NCBI RefSeq assembly: GCF_049240685.1
Contig: NZ_JBMLSD010000004.1
Span: 1 to 13,221, forward strand
Direction: 5' to 3'
From: Flectobacillus sp049240685
GTDB taxonomy: Bacteria > Bacteroidota > Bacteroidia > Cytophagales > Spirosomataceae
Length of the DNA: 13,221 bases
Shown: one piece after another, positions 1 to 5,798 of the stretch
Numbering within the stretch: position 1 is the stretch's first letter
Layout: each line of letters starts with the position of its first letter
Notes under the pieces: generated by a model
The model's database searches: none
Told to the model about the DNA's origin: nothing
Seen by the model: the letters and a program-made list of their open reading frames with translations, nothing else
Translations under genes and position numbers: made by a program

Positions 1-843
1 TCTGATGTAGGGCTTGTAAATGCTTACAATTCGGTCCGAAATTTTAGCTTTGGGGCTGTCCAAATGATGCTTTTGTTGTTGATAAACTACCTTAATCGTT
101 TTAAAAATTCGGGCATCTTGCGGACTTAAATCAACTGCTTTTGTTTCATTAAGAATTTGCTGAAATTCAGTAATCCCCTTCAATAATAAGCGTAAACTTG
201 CTCGTTTTCTTGCCTTAGTTTTCTGATGTGATTTCTTACGAAGTTTACTATAGGTTAAATGTTTTTTGCGCTGCTCTTTGAACTTTGAACGTGGTTCTTT
301 TAGCTTATTTAGCTTACAAATTGCTGGAATTTGCTTTGCCCATAACCATTCACAGGATTCCCAAATAAGCTTGACATCAGTCGGAAAACGAAGATAAACT
401 TCATAGCAGGTTGCATCCTCTAAAAGGATATTTTTATCTGGAATTTCGTCTTTCCAGTTCTCAATTATTTTGTGCTGAAACTCTTCAAAATCAACATATT
501 TTCCAAGATATCCTCGTACCCTTGATACAAAAGAATTATCCCTAATCATTTCATTATCAGATAGTAAAGTACCGCAAAACATCTGAATCGCCCAATCAGT
601 ATTGAATCGTTCCAGTAATTTTTCATCACTAATTTTTAGATAATGTTTAAGAAACATAAGTCCAAAGTAACCTTGTGGCGGAAGCCACGAAGGAGCTCCT
701 ACCAAGGTTTTTTTCTCAGGAAGAAGCTTTACTAAAGATGACCAATCTATAGTCTGATAAATAGAACCTAAATCTGTATTATTCTTGAATAAATACAATT
801 TAGTGAAATTTGGAGAATCAAGAGGAAAAAGTGTATATTGCAT
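1..843 (-). CDS. DDE transposase, N-terminal part (cut by window edge)
   Basis: I translated this from the complementary strand: an ATG at 843-841 opens a frame of 281 codons with no stop before the left edge. It is probably the transposase of an insertion sequence of the IS5/IS1182 type with an N-terminal DUF772 (InsH N-terminal) domain. Visible signs are the helical N-terminus containing GLMFLKHYLKISDEKL (residues 61-76), then EDATCYE (142-148) followed by RFPTDVKL (152-159). These resemble the first catalytic Asp region of this group, making D143 the likely first DDE residue. A very basic stretch (about 183-218) follows. The remaining catalytic residues lie outside the window, so I cannot tell whether the element is intact. 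The family is assigned from memory of related Bacteroidota transposases; transposase identity is firmer than the exact IS family. Confidence 0.85.
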   Translation of the reverse strand, partial: MQYTLFPLDSPNFTKLYLFKNNTDLGSIYQTIDWSSLVKLLPEKKTLVGAPSWLPPQGYFGLMFLKHYLKISDEKLLERFNTDWAIQMFCGTLLSDNEMIRDNSFVSRVRGYLGKYVDFEEFQHKIIENWKDEIPDKNILLEDATCYEVYLRFPTDVKLIWESCEWLWAKQIPAICKLNKLKEPRSKFKEQRKKHLTYSKLRKKSHQKTKARKRASLRLLLKGITEFQQILNETKAVDLSPQDARIFKTIKVVYQQQKHHLDSPKAKISDRIVSIYKPYIR

Positions 844-879
844 AAGTATTTTAATTTGGTCGCACAACTAAAATACAAA

Positions 880-919
880 AATCCCCGAAATATGCCAAAT
901 TTGTGCATTTTCGGGGATT
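880..919. terminator. Two-way hairpin upstream of the transposase
   Basis: AATCCCCGAAA (880-890) pairs perfectly with TTTCGGGGATT (909-919). ATGC (892-895) and GCAT (905-908) extend the stem inwards past a single bulged base. On the minus strand the stem runs into a T-rich tract (GATTTTTGTATTTT); on the plus strand it is followed by ATTAATTTTT. It therefore looks like a rho-independent terminator in both directions. It lies 37 bases before the transposase start, so a plausible role is to stop outside transcription from entering the element. No gene whose end it would serve is seen on the plus strand. Confidence 0.6.
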
Positions 920-937
920 AATTTTTAATAAAAATAC

Positions 938-983
938 TTGATAATCAATCACTTACACCTTTAAAGGGAAGCCTAATTATCAA
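938..983. repeat. Inverted repeat with a central palindrome
   Basis: TTGATAAT (938-945) is repeated inverted as ATTATCAA (976-983). A perfect 10-base palindrome, CCTTTAAAGG (958-967), lies between the arms. The position, between the transposase hairpin and the next ORF, would suit the outer end of the insertion sequence or a flanking regulatory dyad. The other end of the element is outside the window, so this cannot be decided here. Confidence 0.35.
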
Positions 984-1023
984 TAACCTATGCTTAGAGT
1001 TTTGGTTACTACTACATTTTGAA

Positions 1024-1284
1024 ATGACAAGCAGGTATTATGACACTTGTGATGGAGCTTTAAAACAGCTTAAGAAATATTTACCTGATTATGAAAAAAC
1101 CAGTAAATATTTTACCAAACAAGACCATGATATTTATTTGAAATTAAAGCCCAAATTGAAGAATGCCATAGAAAATGCAAGTAAACTGAAAGCTTTTGAT
1201 TTGGATAATCCTAAAACAGCTATGACTCAAATGCAGCTTCTGTTCGAGACTGACGAGCTAAAATCGGTTGTGAATACCAAATGA
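1024..1284 (+). CDS. Small hypothetical protein (86 aa)
   Basis: I do not recognise this protein. It is a lysine-rich, apparently soluble, helical 86-residue product with no signal peptide, membrane segment or cysteine cluster. The reading frame stays open upstream to a stop at 919-921, but the residues encoded there (leucine and isoleucine rich, with no ATG) look unlike the rest, so ATG 1024 is the best start. It sits between a transposable element and the convergent uvrA. It could be a genuine small gene, the 3' remnant of a longer gene cut by the insertion sequence, or a chance ORF. Against chance, the codon use looks coding-like and the antisense strand carries nothing better. No promoter of the TAnnTTTG type was found in front of it. 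Confidence 0.4.
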   Translation: MTSRYYDTCDGALKQLKKYLPDYEKTSKYFTKQDHDIYLKLKPKLKNAIENASKLKAFDLDNPKTAMTQMQLLFETDELKSVVNTK

Positions 1285-1362
1285 GGTCTAAGTATTTGCA
1301 AAAACAGAGCCTAAAGAAATAATACCAACTATAAGCAGTTCTGTACCATTTAATAAGTTCTC

Positions 1363-1380
1363 TAGTATTTGCAAATACTA
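1363..1380. repeat. Perfect 18-bp palindrome between convergent genes
   Basis: TAGTATTTGCAAATACTA is a perfect palindrome with no spacer. It lies 10 bp beyond the uvrA stop, in the gap between two converging genes. A half-like copy, AAGTATTTGCAAA, occurs at 1290-1302. Neither side has the T-run expected of an intrinsic terminator, so a protein-binding site or cruciform is as likely as termination. Confidence 0.45.
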
Positions 1381-1390
1381 TAACACACGC

Positions 1391-4264
1391 TTATAATTTC
1401 TCTTTCAAAAATGTAGCCGTAAAGCTGTTTCCTTCTTTCACCATTTCTTCGGGAGTGCCTACAAAGGTTATATATCCGCCTTGATTGCCACCTTCTGGAC
1501 CAAGGTCAATGATATAGTCTGCCGACTTGATGACTTCCATGTTGTGCTCGATAATAATCACCGAATCGCCTTGCTCGACGAGTGCGTTGATGGCTTTCAA
1601 GAGTTTTTTAATGTCGTGAAAGTGCAAACCTGTCGTTGGTTCATCAAAAATAAAGAGGGTCTTGCCTTTACTCGAATTTCCTTTTCCCAAGAAACTCGCC
1701 AATTTGACACGTTGTGCCTCGCCACCCGAAAGTGAACTTGAAGATTGTCCCAGTTTGATATAACCTAATCCTACTTCTTGTAATGGAATTAGTTTATCTG
1801 CCAATTTTGGGTCTTCTTTTGAGAAAAGATCTATGGCCTCATCGACAGTCATATCCAAGATTTCGGCAATATCTTTTTCTTGGTATTTTACGTCTAAAAT
1901 TTCTTGTTTGAAACGCTTCCCTCCACAAGATTCACATTTGAGGCGCACATCTGCCATAAACTGCATTTCGATTGTTACTTCGCCTTCGCCTTGGCAAGTT
2001 TCACAACGTCCGCCGTCCACGTTGAACGAAAAATGCGCTGGTTTATATCCACGGTTTTTCGAAATAGCTTGTTCTGAATACAACAAACGAATTTGGTCGT
2101 ATGCCTTGATATAGGTAACAGGGTTTGAACGGGAAGATTTACCAATTGGATTTTGGTCAATCATTTCAACTGCTTCTATTCGGTTGAGGCTACCACTCAA
2201 TTCTGTAAACTTGCCCGTATCTTCGGTAAAGGTTCCTAAGTGTCTTCCCAAAGCAGGAAATAACACTTTACGAATAAGCGTCGATTTCCCAGAACCACTT
2301 ACACCTGTTACCACCGTGAGTACCCCTAATGGAAATTTGACATCTAAGTTTTTAAGATTATTTTCTCTGGCACCTTTGATATCTATAAAAGCAGTAGCTT
2401 TTCTGCGAAACTTTGGCACAGGAATACTATCTTTTCCTGTCAAGAAATTAATCGTATGACTTTGTAGTTGAGTGACTTGTGCGTCGCTCAATTGTTCGTA
2501 ATTTCCTTGAAATACGAGTTGCCCACCATGACTCCCCGCATCAGGGCCGATATCAATGATTTGGTTGGCCACACGCATGACTTCTTCTTCGTGCTCTACC
2601 ACAATCACGGTATTTCCCAAATCTCTTAGCGATTCTAAGACAGATACCAAGCGTTGCGTATCGCGTGGGTGCAAGCCAATCGAAGGTTCATCTAAAATGT
2701 ACATTGAGCCTACAAGGGCACTTCCCAACGATGTCGCCAATTTGATACGCTGAAATTCACCACCCGATAAAGTCGAAGTAAGGCGATTGAGTGTCAAATA
2801 TCCCAAACCCACACGACTCATGAAATCTAATCGGTTTTGGATTTCTTGAACAATACGTTTCGACAATTCCATTTGGTAGTCAGGAAGCTCCAGTTTTTCA
2901 AAAAACTCTGTTACCTCTGAGATAGGCATCAATACCAAGTCGATGATAGACTTACCGTTAATTTTGACATATCCAGCATCCTTACGCAAGCGTGAACCCT
3001 GACAGTCGGGGCAAGTAGTACGACCACGATAACGAGAAAGTAAAACCCTAAACTGGATTTTATGAGTCTCGGTTTCTAGCATTTGGAAAAAGGCATTGAG
3101 TCCCGAGAAATATTCGTTTCCTGTCCACAATAGTGCTTTTTCTTGTTCTGTCAAATCTTTGTAGGCTCTATGAATAGGGAAGTCGAATTTGATACCATTA
3201 CGCAACAAAGGAATAAGCCATTCGCCCATTTTTTCGGTACGCCAAGGAGCGATAGCCCCTTCATAGACTGATAAGTTATGGTCAGGGAAAATAAGGTCGT
3301 GGTCTAAGCCTAATACTTTTCCAAATCCTTCACAACGTTTACAAGCGCCATAAGGGTTATTAAAGCTAAAAAGATTGAGCGAAGGTTCTTCAAAAACAAT
3401 ACCATCGGCTTCGAATCTATCTGAGAAAACACGCGTTTCTTGTCCTACAAGCTCAATATAACAAGTGCCACTTCCTTCAAAAAATGCCGTTTGTACCGAA
3501 TCAGAGGCACGAAACTGTGTTTCTTCCTCAGGCTGACCGTCTTCTTCTTTTTTGATGACCAATCGGTCTATTAATATTCTGAAATTATTTTTTACTAGGT
3601 CAATAGGAGGGAGCGCTTCAATTTGGGCAGGATTTTCCAGTAATTCTTCCAAAAATAAAGTTTCGTCATCTACCACAATACGAGTGTAGCCTTTTTGCAT
3701 CAATACCTGCATTTCTGCTTGTAGACTACGTCCTTCTCTCAAAAATAAGGGTGCCAGAATTAAGACTCTTTGCCCTGATTCTTGTTCGAACAACCAATTG
3801 ACCACATCGGTAACGGTATCTTTTCTAACGATATTTCCCGAAAGAGGCGAATAGGTAATACCTGTGCGAGCAAATAATAATTTGAGATAATCATAAATCT
3901 CGGTAGTTGTACCAACCGTCGAACGAGGGTTTTTAGTAGAAACCTTCTGCTCAATCGCAATCGCTGGCGAAACCCCCTTGATATAGTCCACATCAGGCTT
4001 TTCCATTCTGCCCAAAAACTGACGAGCATACGAACTCAAGCTTTCGACATACATACGTTGCCCTTCGGCAAAAAGCGTATCGAAGGCTAAAGAAGATTTT
4101 CCCGAACCAGACAAACCTGTAATCACTACAAGCTGGTTGCGAGGAATCGCTACGTCGATATTTTTGAGGTTATTAACTCTCGCTCCTTTGATGATGATAT
4201 TCTTTTTGGGATCGAGGTTTTCTATGGAAGATTGTTGGTTCAGCGTGATTTCGGCAGTATTCAT
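1391..4264 (-). CDS. uvrA: UvrA, excision-repair ATPase subunit A
   Basis: UvrA dimerises, scans DNA for bulky lesions and loads UvrB, which then recruits UvrC for the dual incision. The 957-residue product has the full tandem ABC layout. There is a first Walker A (GLSGSGKS, about 50-57) and an inserted UvrB-binding and signature region with Cys pairs CKRC (308-311) and CPDC (418-421). The first signature is LSGGE (about 499) with Walker B LDEP (about 525). The second Walker A is GVSGSGKS (654-661). A C-terminal zinc module has Cys 754, 757, 777 and 780, followed by LSGGE (about 845) and FDEP (about 874). The full insert argues for UvrA1 rather than a UvrA2 paralogue. An in-frame ATG at 4333 would add 23 residues that do not resemble family N-termini, so I chose the ATG at 4264. 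It reads alone on the minus strand, convergent with the small ORF. Confidence 0.97.
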   Translation of the reverse strand: MNTAEITLNQQSSIENLDPKKNIIIKGARVNNLKNIDVAIPRNQLVVITGLSGSGKSSLAFDTLFAEGQRMYVESLSSYARQFLGRMEKPDVDYIKGVSPAIAIEQKVSTKNPRSTVGTTTEIYDYLKLLFARTGITYSPLSGNIVRKDTVTDVVNWLFEQESGQRVLILAPLFLREGRSLQAEMQVLMQKGYTRIVVDDETLFLEELLENPAQIEALPPIDLVKNNFRILIDRLVIKKEEDGQPEEETQFRASDSVQTAFFEGSGTCYIELVGQETRVFSDRFEADGIVFEEPSLNLFSFNNPYGACKRCEGFGKVLGLDHDLIFPDHNLSVYEGAIAPWRTEKMGEWLIPLLRNGIKFDFPIHRAYKDLTEQEKALLWTGNEYFSGLNAFFQMLETETHKIQFRVLLSRYRGRTTCPDCQGSRLRKDAGYVKINGKSIIDLVLMPISEVTEFFEKLELPDYQMELSKRIVQEIQNRLDFMSRVGLGYLTLNRLTSTLSGGEFQRIKLATSLGSALVGSMYILDEPSIGLHPRDTQRLVSVLESLRDLGNTVIVVEHEEEVMRVANQIIDIGPDAGSHGGQLVFQGNYEQLSDAQVTQLQSHTINFLTGKDSIPVPKFRRKATAFIDIKGARENNLKNLDVKFPLGVLTVVTGVSGSGKSTLIRKVLFPALGRHLGTFTEDTGKFTELSGSLNRIEAVEMIDQNPIGKSSRSNPVTYIKAYDQIRLLYSEQAISKNRGYKPAHFSFNVDGGRCETCQGEGEVTIEMQFMADVRLKCESCGGKRFKQEILDVKYQEKDIAEILDMTVDEAIDLFSKEDPKLADKLIPLQEVGLGYIKLGQSSSSLSGGEAQRVKLASFLGKGNSSKGKTLFIFDEPTTGLHFHDIKKLLKAINALVEQGDSVIIIEHNMEVIKSADYIIDLGPEGGNQGGYITFVGTPEEMVKEGNSFTATFLKEKL

Positions 4265-4653
4265 CAAAATGTCGGATAGTTGAATTTTGGCCAATGATTG
4301 GTAAGGGTAATTGCCAAATTTTGTCCAAAACAAGTACAGGCAAAATAAGGATAGACAAACCTTAAGTTGTCATCAAGATGTTGTCCTCTCAAAGTTAGAC
4401 AAAAAACTAGACAAGATTGTTTCGTATGTGCGCAAGAATGTAGCAAACTTTCTATTAATTTAAGGGTTTGATACAAGTAATTGCAACGAAATGATGGGTA
4501 AAATGTGTCTTTATCAATAAAGGAGGATGCTTTATTTAGACAAAAAAACAAATAGGTCTCGCAAAGAAGACCCTATGTTTATGGATAACGTCTTTTTGTT
4601 GATAGATGAAACATCTATAGCTTATTGAAACACAATAGATTAATTTTCAAACC
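4265..4653. other. Divergent intergenic region, uvrA / beta-barrel gene
   Basis: This 389-bp stretch must hold the start signals for uvrA (leftward) and the outer-membrane gene (rightward). On the minus strand a TAACTTTG box (complement of 4390-4397) fits the Bacteroidota -7 consensus TAnnTTTG, but the nearest TTG lies only 14 bases upstream, so it is a weak uvrA promoter candidate. On the plus strand TATGTTTA (4574-4581) is a one-mismatch -7 box without a clear -33 element. TTAGACAAAAAA-type words recur near 4395 and 4535. The minus ORF at 4551-4264 has no protein-like character. Confidence 0.4.
4602..4618. promoter_or_regulatory. Short dyad upstream of the beta-barrel gene
   Basis: ATAGATG (4602-4608) and CATCTAT (4612-4618) form a perfect 7-bp inverted repeat with a 3-base spacer. 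It ends 35 bases before the start codon at 4654. It could be an operator or a small leader hairpin; no T-run follows, so termination is unlikely. Confidence 0.35.
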
Positions 4654-5241
4654 ATGAAAAAAATACTTCTTATTCTCTGCTTACTAACCGCAGGTAACAT
4701 AACAAAAAGCTGGGCACAAGAGCCTGTTGTAATCAAACAAGATGGCGCAACGGGTGACCTCGACGCTGAAGAAAACGAAGAGCCAGATGTGAGAGATTTA
4801 TCCTTCCGCGAAAGGTTGAAGTTTGGGGGCGGTATTGGTGGCTTACAGTTTGGTAATCCTACCCTGATTTCTGTTTCGCCGATGGCTGGGTATTTGTTGA
4901 CCAATGAGATGACAGTCGGTTTGGCAGTCGATTATCAATATACCAAGTACACAGGTCTAACAGCCTATAACTTATATGGTCCACGAATTTTTACACAGTA
5001 TCGTCTTCGCTTCTTAGAATCTATTTTGTCCAAAGCGTTTGCACAAGGGGAGGTTCAACAATATTATGGTAGTGCTGGAACATTTAAACTCAATTATGAC
5101 CCTCAAGTCTTGGCTGGCGTTGGACTAGGGTATGGGGGCTTCCAGATTTCTGCATTATATAACTTTAGCTATTCGTCTAATAGTCTAACTTCTCCTTACG
5201 GTAGCCCAATTGTAATTCGAGTAGGAGGCTTTTTCTTCTAA
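4654..5241 (+). CDS. Predicted outer-membrane beta-barrel protein (195 aa)
   Basis: The product begins with a clear Sec signal peptide (MKK, hydrophobic core 4-13, probable signal peptidase I cut after SWA-21, leaving Gln first). A short acidic linker (about 30-47) follows. The rest (about 55-195) alternates polar with aromatic and Gly residues in strands such as FGGGIGG, SPMAGYLL, MTVGLAVDYQY, VLAGVGLGY and FQISALYNFSY. It ends in VIRVGGFFF, and a terminal Phe is the classic BAM-recognition signature of outer-membrane barrels. About eight short strands would fit, a small porin-like or OmpA-N-like barrel. No ligand or function can be read from it. The next gene starts four bases after its stop and is probably cotranscribed. 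Outer-membrane location is the strong part of this call; function is unknown. Confidence 0.8.
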   Translation: MKKILLILCLLTAGNITKSWAQEPVVIKQDGATGDLDAEENEEPDVRDLSFRERLKFGGGIGGLQFGNPTLISVSPMAGYLLTNEMTVGLAVDYQYTKYTGLTAYNLYGPRIFTQYRLRFLESILSKAFAQGEVQQYYGSAGTFKLNYDPQVLAGVGLGYGGFQISALYNFSYSSNSLTSPYGSPIVIRVGGFFF

Positions 5242-5245
5242 GCTT

Positions 5246-5482
5246 ATGGTAAACGAAAAACGCGGTTTTGATGGCCTTCGCCAGCTCATCGTCCAAGTGA
5301 TGATTGGCATCATGAGTTTTTTTCAAATAGTGCTTACCCTTATTTTAGCAATTATTGCTTTTAAAGTCTATCAAGACCCCAATTTTTGGGAGGAGGCCAA
5401 TGGCATCAAAATCGTAAGTATTACCCTAGCGTTACATATTGCACTGCTGATTTTGAAAAAAAGATTCAAACAGATGAGCTAA
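5246..5482 (+). CDS. Small two-helix membrane protein (78 aa)
   Basis: I do not recognise this family. The 78 residues show two hydrophobic helices, about 14-41 and 54-70, with basic ends (KR near the N-terminus, KKRFK at the C-terminus). The positive-inside rule then puts both ends in the cytoplasm, with a short loop around QDPNFWEEANG outside. The start codon lies only four bases after the stop of the beta-barrel gene, so the two almost certainly share an mRNA. A strong terminator follows some 80 bases after the stop. The tight coupling and clean hydrophobic pattern support a real gene although it is short. A part in assembly or energising of the upstream envelope protein is possible, but only by position. 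Confidence 0.7.
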   Translation: MVNEKRGFDGLRQLIVQVMIGIMSFFQIVLTLILAIIAFKVYQDPNFWEEANGIKIVSITLALHIALLILKKRFKQMS

Positions 5483-5499
5483 GTAATTATGCTTTTGGT

Positions 5500-5553
5500 A
5501 CAGTTACTAAACTGTAAAAAAAATAAGTCCAAGACTAAGTCTTGAACTAGTAA
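5500..5553 (-). repeat. REP-like palindromic repeat, copy 1
   Basis: This segment contains two inverted repeats: ACAGTT-ACTA-AACTGT (5500-5515) and a 21-base near-palindrome at 5527-5547 with core CAAGACTAAGTCTTG. Its reverse complement matches 13010-13062 with only a few differences. On the minus strand the second palindrome is a hairpin followed by a run of T, as in an intrinsic terminator. No leftward gene ends here, so a mobile REP-type repeat is the more likely explanation. Confidence 0.7.
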
Positions 5554-5563
5554 CCTTTTTTTT

Positions 5564-5610
5564 GGTGTAGTGGCAACTGCAAGAGTTGCCGCTACACCAT
5601 TTTTATTTTA
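5564..5610 (+). terminator. Strong intrinsic terminator after the membrane-protein pair
   Basis: GGTGTAGTGGCAACT (5564-5578) pairs with AGTTGCCGCTACACC (5584-5598), giving 15 base pairs with one G-T wobble and a five-base loop, GCAAG. ATTTTTATTTTA follows. Eight T's also precede the stem. It is well placed to end the 4654-5482 transcript. Confidence 0.85.
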
Positions 5611-5722
5611 ATGGTAAGGTTTAAATTATCCTCCATTCACTCAATCTCAACTCACTCAATTATAAAACGCTCATCTTTTTTTTAATTTCTACTGAATCAT
5701 ATAGTCAAATCAAAACATTCAT

Positions 5723-5730
5723 TAAATTTG
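5723..5730 (+). promoter_or_regulatory. Possible -7 box for the M16 protease
   Basis: TAAATTTG matches the Bacteroidota -7 consensus TAnnTTTG exactly and would give a leader of roughly 60 bases before ATG 5799. No TTG/TTTG -33 box is seen at the usual 17-23 base spacing, so the call is weak. Apart from copy 1 of the palindromic repeat, the terminator and this box, I see nothing else in the 316-bp gap 5483-5798. Confidence 0.3.
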
Positions 5731-5798
5731 GCAGATACGACAAGTGGGTCTTGTTGTATGAATCAATACTTTTTAAATCTCATAACTTTTGAACTTTT

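Noticed and set aside
4265..4333. 23-residue N-terminal extension of UvrA from the ATG at 4333
   Set aside because: The added residues do not resemble UvrA N-termini, and the product from 4264 already has a normal lead-in to the first ABC domain.
4264..4551. Minus-strand ORF of 95 codons upstream of uvrA
   Set aside because: Its composition (many Cys, Phe and His, no domain) is not protein-like. It overlaps the uvrA start region in another frame and spans the expected promoter area.
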